Below, one piece after another: positions 46,754-55,268 of a DNA stretch of 64,000 bases (its first letter is position 1; the number at the start of each line of letters is the position of its first letter). Made by a program: the position numbers and the translations under genes. Source of the stretch: Paraburkholderia tagetis (GTDB lineage: Bacteria; Pseudomonadota; Gammaproteobacteria; Burkholderiales; Burkholderiaceae). The stretch covers positions 1 through 64,000 of the forward strand of contig NZ_JAKLJA010000019.1 in assembly GCF_022213065.1 (NCBI RefSeq). Direction: 5' to 3'. The notes beneath the pieces were generated by a model. That model saw only the letters and a program-made list of their open reading frames with translations. It ran no database searches and was not told the origin of the DNA.

Positions 46754-48733
46754 ATGCGCCACGCCCTCGCTCTTTGCATCGCAGTCCTCGGCCCGGCCTT
46801 CGGCGCGAATGCGACCGGAATGCCCGCGCCCATCGAGACTACTGCGCCCACGGTCGGCAACGCCGCCGACCAGGCGCCCTACACCAACGAGGCCGAGACG
46901 CAAACGTTCACCGTCAACGCCGACGGCTCCTATACCAAGCTCGATACGCTCACGCTGCGCATCAACACCGAAGCGGGCATTGCGCGCGCGGGCCAGTATT
47001 ACGTGTGGTTCAACCGCGGCATGGCGCACGTCGATATCCTGGAGGCCTGGACCGAGGACGCCCAGGGCCAGCGCCACAACGTGCGACCCGAGCAGATTCG
47101 CGATGTACAGGAAGTACGCTCCTTCGATGCCCCGATGTTCCAGGACGTGCAGGACAAGGTCATCGTGTTCCCGGCCGTCGAGCCCGGCGCGCGCCTGCAT
47201 CTCACGTGGCGCAAGACCCAGCGCGTGCCGCTCGTGCCCGGCTGGTTCAGCGACTTCACGCCGCCCGACATGGCGCCCACGCACAATTTCCGCGTGATCT
47301 ACGACCTGCCCGCGAAGGTGCCGCTCTACGCCGACGCGCGCGGCTTCACCGCGCTCGATCCAGTCACGGCGAACGGCCGCACGCGCCATGAATACCGCTA
47401 CGACAAGGCGAATTTCGCACGCCTCGAATATGGTTCGGTTTCCTACGTAAGCTATGGCGACCGTCTGATGGTCTCCACCTTCCCCGATTACGCGGCATTC
47501 GCGAAGGTCTACCGCGAAGCCGCCGTCGACCCGAGCGCGCGCAACGCGGCCGTCGTGCGCCTGGCGCAAACGCTCACCGCGCACGATGCCACCCCGCGCG
47601 CGAAAGCACAAACGCTCTACGACTGGGTACGCCGCAATATCCGCTACGTGGCGGTCAATGTCGGGCGCGGCGAGATCGTGCCGCATCGCACGACCGAGGT
47701 GCTCGCGAACCGCTACGGCGACTGCAAGGACCACGTCGCGCTCTATGGCGCGCTGCTCGACGCCGTGGGCGTGCGCAACGTGCCCGCGCTCGTGAACAGC
47801 GGCACGGTCTACACGCTGCCTTCGGTGCCGGGCTTCGGTGTGATCAATCATGTCATCACCTGGCTGCCCGACTTGCAGCTCTTCGCGGACTCCACCGCGA
47901 ACAACGTCGAATTCGGCTATCTGCCCTCGACGGACATGAACCGCGAGACCGTGCTCGCCGGCGACGGCACGCTCATGCGCACGCCCGCCACCGAAATGAC
48001 CGCGCGCGAGAGCGATCTGGACATCACCGTCGCGCCCGATGGCTCGGCGCGCTTCATCTATCGTTTGCAGTCCGAAGGCTGGGCCGCGGAGCAGACGCGC
48101 AGCGTGCTGCGTCTGCAAACGCCCGCGCAGCGCGAGGAATCGCTGCAATGGGAACTGCGCAACGCGAACCTGCGCGGCAACGCCGTGCTCGCGTCCAGCC
48201 CGCTCGACGCCACGTCGGGGCCGCTCGTGGTGACGCTCACGGGCACGCTGGACGGCTTCGTCGACCCGCAAATGACCACGCCCGTGCCTACGCTCACGAG
48301 CCTCGTGGGCGGGATCGACGCGAATCTGCGCTACTGGCTGGGCGAGCCGCGCCGCACGCAGCCGTTCGTGTGCCGCAACGTGGTCGTGACCGAGCGCACA
48401 CGCATCGCGTTGCCGCCGGGGCTGCGCGTGCTCGACATGCCCTCGCCGCAACACGCCGCGACCACGCTGATCGACTACCGCTCGCAGTACACGCTCGATA
48501 CGAACGCCAACGTGCTGCGCGTGATGCGCACGGGCCGCACGCATTTTTCGAGCGACGTTTGCAGTCCCGCCGATTTCACGCAGATGCGCCCCACCTTCGA
48601 GACGATGGCGCGCGACCTGCGCGCGCCGCTGATCGTCAAGCCCATCGCGAAACCGGCGATGGACGCGACGGAGCAAACGGGCAATCCCCACGACATCGAG
48701 GAACCGCAGGCGCTTGCGCCGCGTATGCAGTAA
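46754..48733 (+). CDS. Secreted DUF3857 / transglutaminase-like protein
   Basis: A protein of 659 residues with a short signal peptide (MRHALALCIAVLGPAFGANA). A DUF3857 beta domain leads to a transglutaminase-like core. The catalytic Cys lies in NRYGDCKDHVALYGALLDAVG, the His in GVINHVITWLP and the Asp in LQLFADSTA. A C-terminal beta region with two cysteines follows. Members are predicted periplasmic cysteine-protease or peptide-linking enzymes, and the substrate is unknown. All three catalytic residues are present. No partner gene is adjacent. Confidence 0.87.
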   Translation: MRHALALCIAVLGPAFGANATGMPAPIETTAPTVGNAADQAPYTNEAETQTFTVNADGSYTKLDTLTLRINTEAGIARAGQYYVWFNRGMAHVDILEAWTEDAQGQRHNVRPEQIRDVQEVRSFDAPMFQDVQDKVIVFPAVEPGARLHLTWRKTQRVPLVPGWFSDFTPPDMAPTHNFRVIYDLPAKVPLYADARGFTALDPVTANGRTRHEYRYDKANFARLEYGSVSYVSYGDRLMVSTFPDYAAFAKVYREAAVDPSARNAAVVRLAQTLTAHDATPRAKAQTLYDWVRRNIRYVAVNVGRGEIVPHRTTEVLANRYGDCKDHVALYGALLDAVGVRNVPALVNSGTVYTLPSVPGFGVINHVITWLPDLQLFADSTANNVEFGYLPSTDMNRETVLAGDGTLMRTPATEMTARESDLDITVAPDGSARFIYRLQSEGWAAEQTRSVLRLQTPAQREESLQWELRNANLRGNAVLASSPLDATSGPLVVTLTGTLDGFVDPQMTTPVPTLTSLVGGIDANLRYWLGEPRRTQPFVCRNVVVTERTRIALPPGLRVLDMPSPQHAATTLIDYRSQYTLDTNANVLRVMRTGRTHFSSDVCSPADFTQMRPTFETMARDLRAPLIVKPIAKPAMDATEQTGNPHDIEEPQALAPRMQ

Positions 48734-48780
48734 CGGCGGCGCGCGACACGCAAACCGTGCGGCGCGCGCAATGCATCCGG

Positions 48781-48808
48781 CTCAAACAGACTCAAACAGA
48801 CTCAAACG
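48781..48808. repeat. 10-bp tandem repeat CTCAAACAGA, about 2.8 copies
   Basis: Two exact units and a partial CTCAAACG. The stop codon of the minus-strand kinase gene (48802-48804) lies inside the repeat. Confidence 0.85.
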
Positions 48809-49839
48809 GGCCAGAGCGGCCCTTCCTGCATCGCGCCGATCTGCTCGCGCAGTTCGAGAATGCGCTCTTCCCAGTAGCGCTGGGTGTTGAACCATGGGAA
48901 CGCCGCCGGGAATGCCGGATCGCTCCAGCGCCGCGCGAGCCAGGCCGAGTAGTGAATGAGCCGCAGCGTGCGCAGCGCCTCGGTCAGATGCAGTTCGCGC
49001 GGGTCGAATTCGCAGAAGTCTTCATAACCCGCGAGCAGATCGGCAAGCGCGCGCGAGGCGTCCGCGCGGTCGCCGGGCAGCAGCAGCCACAAATCCTGGA
49101 TAGCGGGACCCATGCGGCTATCGTCGAAGTCGACGAAGTGCGGACCCGCGTCGGTCCAGAGCACGTTGCTCGGGTGGCAATCGCCATGCAAACGCAGCTT
49201 GCGCACGTCGCCGGCGCGCTCGAAGGCCGCCTCCACGCCTTGCAGCGCGAGCGCGACGACCGCTTCCCACGCTTCGCGCACGTCGGCGGGCACGAAGCCG
49301 TGTTCGAGCAGCCAGCTGCGCGGCTCGTAGCCATAGCTCTCGATGTCGATCGAAGGACGCGCGCGATACGGCTCGGTCGCGCCCACCGCGTGAATGCGGC
49401 CAATGAAGCGGCCGATCCATTCGAGCGTCTCGCTGCGGTCGAGGTCGGGCGCGCGACCGCCGCGCCGCTCGAATAGCGCGAAGCGATAACCCTCATGCTC
49501 GTGCAGCGTGCGGCCTTCGAATTCGAGTGCGGGCACGACGGGAATCTCGCGCGCGGCGAGTTCGGCCATGAACGCGTGCTCTTCGAGAATGGCCTCGTTG
49601 GTCCAGCGCTCGGGACGATAGAACTTCGCGACGAGCGGCGCCTCGTCCTCCACGCCGATCTGGTAGACGCGATTCTCGTAGCTGTTGAGCGCCAGCATGC
49701 GGCCGTCGGTGCGACGGCCCGCGGGCATCAGAATGCCATCGACGGCATCGAGCACGCACTCGGGCGTGAGGCGGGCGTAAGGCGCGGCCTGGCTCGTGCC
49801 GGACGGATCGCCCGATGCAAATGTGGTTGGATCGTTCAT
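48802..49839 (-). CDS. srkA: Stress response Ser/Thr kinase (SrkA/YihE/RdoA-like)
   Basis: A protein of 345 residues of the APH/choline-kinase fold. Family blocks are RMLALNSYENRVYQIGVEDEAPLVAKFYRPERWTNEAILEEHAF, catalytic HGDCHPSNVLWTD and metal-binding VDFDDSRMGPAIQDLWLL. In E. coli SrkA protects against stress by countering MazEF-like killing. The ATG at 49839 is given; another is five codons earlier. Confidence 0.93.
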   Translation of the reverse strand: MNDPTTFASGDPSGTSQAAPYARLTPECVLDAVDGILMPAGRRTDGRMLALNSYENRVYQIGVEDEAPLVAKFYRPERWTNEAILEEHAFMAELAAREIPVVPALEFEGRTLHEHEGYRFALFERRGGRAPDLDRSETLEWIGRFIGRIHAVGATEPYRARPSIDIESYGYEPRSWLLEHGFVPADVREAWEAVVALALQGVEAAFERAGDVRKLRLHGDCHPSNVLWTDAGPHFVDFDDSRMGPAIQDLWLLLPGDRADASRALADLLAGYEDFCEFDPRELHLTEALRTLRLIHYSAWLARRWSDPAFPAAFPWFNTQRYWEERILELREQIGAMQEGPLWPV

Positions 49840-49956
49840 CCTCGCATTGTGCATCGTGCGCGCCGCGCCGGCGAGGCCAGGTCAAATTCGGGCCAAACTC
49901 GGGGTAACTTCAGTTCATTCAGTTCGCCCAGTTTGCAGTTCAAATTGGGGGCGCGC

Positions 49957-50169
49957 TCAGTGCAGATTCGCGCCGACGGGCATGACGTGCTCGCCCGTAT
50001 CTATCAGATCCACCAGAAAAAAGGGTTCGGTGTTGAGCTGCTTCGACGCGCCAGGCTCCCCGACGTACCACGTAACCATGGCCATGTCGCCGAGAATGCG
50101 CATCACGATGCCACGCGCGCCATGAGGCACGGCGATATGTACCGTGCGGACGATAGAACCGACTTGCAT
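49957..50169 (-). CDS. Small conserved hypothetical protein
   Basis: A protein of 70 residues starting MQVGSIVRTVHIAVPHGARGIVMRILGDMAMVTWYVGE. The pattern of a short beta barrel (VGSIVRTV, GIVMRILGDMAMVTWY) hints at an SH3-like or KOW-like fold, which is an inference. GGGGAAAC lies 7-8 nt before the ATG at 50169. No signal or membrane segment. No functional context. Confidence 0.65.
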   Translation of the reverse strand: MQVGSIVRTVHIAVPHGARGIVMRILGDMAMVTWYVGEPGASKQLNTEPFFLVDLIDTGEHVMPVGANLH

Positions 50170-50721
50170 GATGTTTCCCCGTTCCCATTCCATTGCCGGC
50201 TTCCCCGCAGGAAAAGCCGATCAGTGTGCTGACAAAAACTGGTGCGCATTCGAAGTTGCGCACACATCCAACCTGCTCCGGCGGGCCACTGCCTCGCTTC
50301 ATTTCTGCTTCACTGCCTCTTCACTACAGCTTTTCCGATGCCCGCTCGCGCGCTTCGGACCCAACCAACCCAACCGGTTTACGCATTTTTGCCTCATTTG
50401 GGCCGCTTGCGCAAAGCAAAAAATAGGGGGGCAGCTCGCGCCCCCATTCGACTTACAAAAACCTGACTGTAACAGACGGTAAACACGGTCCGCGGCGCTT
50501 GTGAAGCCGTGCCTCCAAAAGTACTCTGACTATTTGGGGCAAGCGTTATAGTCCTGCCCAAAGGAGACATCCGATAACAGCATGACAACTGCGCGATGAC
50601 CGCGCGATAGCTGCGTACTGATATCGGCCATAACACCGCTGCCCAGGACCCGGACGCCATTGCGCCATTGGCCCGAGTCCTCGCGCGGCGCACCGCCACA
50701 AGCGAAGGAATCTGCCGTTCC
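50170..50721. other. Intergenic region upstream of the RND efflux operon
   Basis: About 550 bp. GCGTTATAGT (near 50545-50554), just before AAGGAGACATCC, may mark a promoter -10 and leader for the efflux genes. A very short frame (MTTAR) begins at 50582 but cannot be supported. No regulator gene is present here. Confidence 0.45.
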
Positions 50722-53700
50722 ATGTGGATCGTCCGGCTCGCACTCAAGCGCCCCTACACGTTCATCGTGCTGGCGCTTCTGCTATTGATCGTCGGTCCGC
50801 TGACGATCCTGCGCACGCCCACGGACATCTTCCCGAATATCGACATTCCCGTGCTGTCGGTCATCTGGACCTACACGGGGCTGCCCGCCGACGAGATGTC
50901 GCGCCGCATCGCCATCAACTACGAGCGCGGGCTCTCGGTGGCCGTCAACGACATCGAGCACACCGAGTCCACCTCGCTCAACGGCGTGACGGTCGTGAAG
51001 ATCTTCTTCCAGCCGCACGCCAACGTGGACGAGGCGCTGGCCGAGGTCACGTCGCTCTCGCAGGCGCAACTGCGCTCGCTGCCGCCCGGCATCAACCCGC
51101 CGTTCATCCTGCGCTACAACGCCTCGACGGTGCCGATCCTGCGCCTGTCGCTTTCCTCGCCGGAGCTCACCGAGCAGGAGCTGTTCGACTACGGCAACAA
51201 CTTCCTCAAGACGCAACTCGCCACGGTGCCGGGCGCCTCCGCGCCGCTGCCCTATGGCGGCAAGCAGCGGCAGATCATGGTCGACATCGACCAGCGCGCG
51301 CTACAGCAGCACAACCTCTCGCCCATGGACGTGGTGAACGCCATCAGCGCGCAGAACCTGATCCTGCCCTCGGGCACGGCGAAGATCGGCGCGGCCGAAT
51401 ATTCGGTGCTGATGAACGCGAGCCCCAGCACCCTAGCAGGGCTGAACGACATCCCTGTGAAAACCACGGCGGCGGGCACCATCTATATTCGCGATGTCGC
51501 GCACGTGCGCGACGGCTTCGTGCCGCAAACCAATATCGTGCGCGTGAATGGGCAACGCGCGTCGCTGCTCACCATCAACAAGAGCGGCAACACGTCCACG
51601 CTCGAGATCGTCGACCGCATCAAGGAGATGATGCCGACGCTGCACAATCTCGTGCCGCCCTCGTTCAACATCGACCCGGTCGCCGACCAGTCGCTGTTCG
51701 TGCGTGCTGCCGTGCAGGGGGTGCTGCGCGAGGCGCTCATCGCCGCCGCGCTCACCGCGCTCATGATCCTGCTTTTCCTTGGCAACTGGCGCGCGACGCT
51801 CATCATCGCCATCTCCATTCCGCTTTCGATGATCACTTCGATCATCGCGCTCGCGGCGCTAGGCGAGACCATCAACATCATGACGCTCGGCGGCCTCGCG
51901 CTCGCCGTCGGCATACTCGTTGATGACGCAACGGTCGCCATCGAAAACATCAGCCAGCAGCTCGAACAGGGCAAGACGCTCGAACAGGCGATTCTCGACG
52001 GCGCGCACCAGATCGCGGTGCCCACGCTGGTTTCCACGCTCTCCATCTGCATCGTGTTCGTGCCGATGTTCCTGCTCACGGGCGTCGCGCATTATCTGTT
52101 CATTCCGCTCGCTGAAGCCGTGGTGTTCGCGATGCTCGCGTCGTACTTCTTCTCGCGCACGCTGGTGCCCACGCTCGCGAAGTATCTGCTGCGCTATCAC
52201 CACAAGCCCGCCGATCTCCATCACATGCATGCGGGCACGCGCAATCCATTCATGCGCATCCACCTCGCGTTCGAGCGCGGTTTCGAGCGCACGCGCGTGC
52301 GCTATCGCGCGTTTCTCGCGGCGCGCGTCGCGCATCCCGTGTGGTTCGTGACGGCGTTTCTCGCGTGCTGCGCTCTTTCACTGCTGTTGCTGCCGTTTCT
52401 CGGCCGCGACTTCTTTCCGGAGGTGGATGCGGGCACCATCGCGCTGCACCTGCGCGCCAAAACCGGCACACGCGTGGAGGAAACCGCCGTCATCACCGAC
52501 CGCATCGACAAGCGCATCCGCCAGCTGATTCCCGCGCGCGAACTGCATTCGATCATCGATAACATCGGCTTGCCGGTTTCGGGCATCAATCTCTCGTACA
52601 GCAACACCGGCACGATCGGCACCTCGGACGCCGACGTGCTGATCTCGCTAAACGAAGACCACCACCCCACGGCCGATTACGTGCGCCTGCTGCGCCGCAC
52701 GCTCAACGACACATTCCCGGGCGTCCAGTTCGCCTTCCTGCCCGCCGATATCGTGAGCCAGACGCTGAACTTCGGCATGCCCGCGCCCATCGACGTGCAG
52801 ATCACGGGCCGCGACGTGGACGCCAACCGCGCCTTCGCGGCGCGCCTGCTCGCGAAATTGCGCGGCGTGCCGGGTCTCGCCGACGCGCGCATCCAGCAGC
52901 CCGCCGACCTGCCGCGCATCTTCATCGACGTGGACCGCACGCGCGCGCAGCAAGCGGGCTTCACGCAAAAGGACGTGGCGAGCGACCTGCTCATCACGCT
53001 CTCGGGCAGCCAGCAGACCACGCCCACGTTCTGGCTCAATCCCATGAACGGCGTGAGCTACAACGTCATCACCGAAGCGCCGCAGTACACGATCGATTCG
53101 CTGCAATCGCTCGCTAATATTCCGCTCACCGCGAACGGGCGCAGCAATATCCTGGGCTCGCTCGCGAGCATGCACCGCGTGGCCGGCGACGCGGTCGTCA
53201 CGCACTACAACGCGCAGACCACCGTCGACATCTATGCCAGCGCGGACGGCCGCGATCTGGGCGCGGTCTCCGACGACGTCGAGAAAATCATTCGCGAATC
53301 AAGCAAAACGCAGGACGATTTGCCCAAAGGCTCGACGATCCGTCTACGCGGCCAGGTCGAGACGATGAACCATTCGTTCTCCGGATTACTGGGCGGCCTC
53401 GTGTTCGCCATCGTGCTCGTGTACCTCTTGATCGTCGTGAATTTCCAATCGTGGCTCGACCCGTTCATCATCATCTCGGCACTGCCCGGCGCGCTCGCGG
53501 GCATCGTCTGGATGCTGTTCCTCACGCATACGACGCTTTCCATTCCCGCGCTCACGGGCGCCATCATGTGTATCGGCATCGCCACGGCGAACTCGATTCT
53601 CGTGATCAGCTTCGCGCGCGAGCAGTTGCGCGAACACGGCGACGCCACGCGCGCCGCCATCGAGGCGGGCTTCACGCGCTTTCGTCCAGTGCTGATGACG

Positions 53701-53913
53701 GCGCTCGCGATGGTGATCGGCATGGTGCCGATGGCCATCGGCCTGGGCGAAGGCGGCGAGCAGAATGCGCCGCTCGGGCGCGCCGTGATCGGCGGGCTCG
53801 CGGTGGGCACGCTCGCGACGCTGATCTTCGTGCCCGTGGTGTTCTCGCTCGTGTATCGCAAGCTCGGCGAGCGCCGCCAGCGCGCCATTGAAAACGTAGT
53901 GCCCAAATCATGA
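50722..53913 (+). CDS. RND family efflux permease
   Basis: A protein of 1063 residues that forms the inner-membrane, proton-driven trimeric pump. It starts MWIVRLALKRPYTFIVLALLLLIVGPLTILRTPTDIFPNIDIPV. TM4 carries the proton-relay pair in GGLALAVGILVDDATVAIENI. A later TM segment reads TGAIMCIGIATANSILVISFAREQL. The two large periplasmic loops and duplication are normal. Substrate range (drugs, solvents or others) cannot be read from sequence. Gene order is permease, adaptor, outer-membrane factor, the reverse of acrAB-tolC-type operons in which the adaptor comes first. Confidence 0.94.
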   Translation: MWIVRLALKRPYTFIVLALLLLIVGPLTILRTPTDIFPNIDIPVLSVIWTYTGLPADEMSRRIAINYERGLSVAVNDIEHTESTSLNGVTVVKIFFQPHANVDEALAEVTSLSQAQLRSLPPGINPPFILRYNASTVPILRLSLSSPELTEQELFDYGNNFLKTQLATVPGASAPLPYGGKQRQIMVDIDQRALQQHNLSPMDVVNAISAQNLILPSGTAKIGAAEYSVLMNASPSTLAGLNDIPVKTTAAGTIYIRDVAHVRDGFVPQTNIVRVNGQRASLLTINKSGNTSTLEIVDRIKEMMPTLHNLVPPSFNIDPVADQSLFVRAAVQGVLREALIAAALTALMILLFLGNWRATLIIAISIPLSMITSIIALAALGETINIMTLGGLALAVGILVDDATVAIENISQQLEQGKTLEQAILDGAHQIAVPTLVSTLSICIVFVPMFLLTGVAHYLFIPLAEAVVFAMLASYFFSRTLVPTLAKYLLRYHHKPADLHHMHAGTRNPFMRIHLAFERGFERTRVRYRAFLAARVAHPVWFVTAFLACCALSLLLLPFLGRDFFPEVDAGTIALHLRAKTGTRVEETAVITDRIDKRIRQLIPARELHSIIDNIGLPVSGINLSYSNTGTIGTSDADVLISLNEDHHPTADYVRLLRRTLNDTFPGVQFAFLPADIVSQTLNFGMPAPIDVQITGRDVDANRAFAARLLAKLRGVPGLADARIQQPADLPRIFIDVDRTRAQQAGFTQKDVASDLLITLSGSQQTTPTFWLNPMNGVSYNVITEAPQYTIDSLQSLANIPLTANGRSNILGSLASMHRVAGDAVVTHYNAQTTVDIYASADGRDLGAVSDDVEKIIRESSKTQDDLPKGSTIRLRGQVETMNHSFSGLLGGLVFAIVLVYLLIVVNFQSWLDPFIIISALPGALAGIVWMLFLTHTTLSIPALTGAIMCIGIATANSILVISFAREQLREHGDATRAAIEAGFTRFRPVLMTALAMVIGMVPMAIGLGEGGEQNAPLGRAVIGGLAVGTLATLIFVPVVFSLVYRKLGERRQRAIENVVPKS

Positions 53914-53949
53914 CGACGATTCCCTTTTCTCCTTCGACGCGGAGCCGCC

Positions 53950-55212
53950 ATGCAGCCGGGCCACGCTGACGCGCCGCCGCCGCAAGGGCCACACGGGCCG
54001 AACGGACCGCATGGACCGCATGGACCGCACGGACCGCATGGACCACGGCGGCCGCAAGATCCGCATGGCCCGCGCGGCGACCGGCACAAAAAACGCCGCT
54101 GGCCGCTCGTGCTCGCGGCGCTCGTGGTGATCGCGCTGGCCGCACAGGGCATCTGGTCGCGTCACAACGCGCACGCCGCGCTCGAGCGCGAAGCGCAACG
54201 CGCAAGCACGCTGAGCGTGCAGGTGGTCACGCCGCAGCGCTCCGAGCGCGCGCTCGATCTCGTGCTGCCCGGCAATGTGCAAGCGTTTCTGGACACGCCC
54301 ATTTACGCGCGCACCAACGGCTATCTGCGCAAGTGGTACGCGGATATCGGCGCGCACGTAAAGGCAGGGCAGTTGCTCGCCGAGATCGATGCGCCCGAAG
54401 TCGACGACCAGTTGCGCGCCGCACGCGCCGATCTCGCGAACGCCGAAGCCAACTACGCGCTCGCGAAAACGACCGCCGGGCGCTGGACGCAGATGCTGCA
54501 AACCCGCTCCGTGGCAAAACAGGACGCCGACGAGAAGACCGGCGACATGCTCGCGAAAAAGGCGACGCTCGACGCAGCGCGCTTCAACGTCTCGCGGCTC
54601 TCGCAGTTGCAGTCGTACGAAAAGGTGAGCGCGCCGTTCGACGGCATCGTCACGGCGCGCAATGTCGACGTGGGCGCGCTGATCGACGCTGGCAGCTCGG
54701 GCGGGCAGCAAAAGGAACTGTTCCATGTCGCGCAGGCCGACCGCCTGCGCGTCTATGCGAACGTGCCGCAGGCGTACGCGCAGCAGATCCGCGCGAATGA
54801 GCACGCGTATCTCACGCTCAACGAAACGCAAGGCAAGCGCTATCCGGGCGTGGTCGCGCGCACCGCGGGCGCGGTCGACCCGCAGCAGCGCACGCTGCTC
54901 GTGGAAGTGGACGTCGACAATCCCAACGGCGATCTGCTGCCCGGCGCCTATGTGCAAGTGCATTTCGCGCTCGACGGCAAGGCCACGCCGCTCACGCTGC
55001 CGGGCAACGCGTTCCTGTTCCGGCCCGATGGCGTGAAAGTCGCGACCGTCGGCGCGGACAACCGCGTGAAGCTCGTCAAAGTCACGCTCGGCGTGGACTT
55101 CGGCACGCGCGTGGCGGTGGCCGCGGGACTCGCGGGCAACGAGCGCGTGATCGTGAACCCGCAGGATTCGATCGTCGATGGAACGCCGGTGCGCGTCGTC
55201 GGGAAGCCATGA
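53950..55212 (+). CDS. RND efflux periplasmic adaptor (membrane fusion protein)
   Basis: A protein of 420 residues. A cytoplasmic N-terminus rich in GPH/GPN/GPR steps precedes a membrane segment (RRWPLVLAALVVIALAAQGIW). The lipoyl halves are YARTNGYLRKWYADIGAHVKAGQLLAEIDAPEVDDQL and SAPFDGIVTARNVDVGALIDAG. An alpha hairpin lies between them. The GPH stretch is encoded by a 9-bp tandem repeat (53986-54048) and is unusual for the family. GCGGAG precedes the ATG. It overlaps the next gene as ATGA. Confidence 0.92.
   Translation: MQPGHADAPPPQGPHGPNGPHGPHGPHGPHGPRRPQDPHGPRGDRHKKRRWPLVLAALVVIALAAQGIWSRHNAHAALEREAQRASTLSVQVVTPQRSERALDLVLPGNVQAFLDTPIYARTNGYLRKWYADIGAHVKAGQLLAEIDAPEVDDQLRAARADLANAEANYALAKTTAGRWTQMLQTRSVAKQDADEKTGDMLAKKATLDAARFNVSRLSQLQSYEKVSAPFDGIVTARNVDVGALIDAGSSGGQQKELFHVAQADRLRVYANVPQAYAQQIRANEHAYLTLNETQGKRYPGVVARTAGAVDPQQRTLLVEVDVDNPNGDLLPGAYVQVHFALDGKATPLTLPGNAFLFRPDGVKVATVGADNRVKLVKVTLGVDFGTRVAVAAGLAGNERVIVNPQDSIVDGTPVRVVGKP
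53986..54048 (+). repeat. 9-bp in-frame tandem repeat encoding GPH units, seven copies
   Basis: GGACCGCAT/C units, with diverged copies at both ends, repeat seven times at codon positions 13-33 of the adaptor gene. They encode Gly-Pro-His/Asn/Arg steps before the membrane segment. Confidence 0.92.
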
Positions 55213-55268
55213 AAGCCACTATGAAGGCGACCATGAGGGCGACCATGAAGGCGACCATGAAGCGCGCC
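55209..55268 (+). repeat. 12-bp tandem repeat of ATGAAGGCGACC type with five in-frame ATGs
   Basis: Five units (55209, 55221, 55233, 55245, 55257) each begin with ATG and share ATGARRGCGACC. Unit gain or loss keeps the frame and changes the number of start codons. Confidence 0.93.

Noticed and set aside
50582..50599. Five-codon leader peptide (MTTAR) before the efflux operon
   Set aside because: Too short to support without evidence of attenuation structure downstream.
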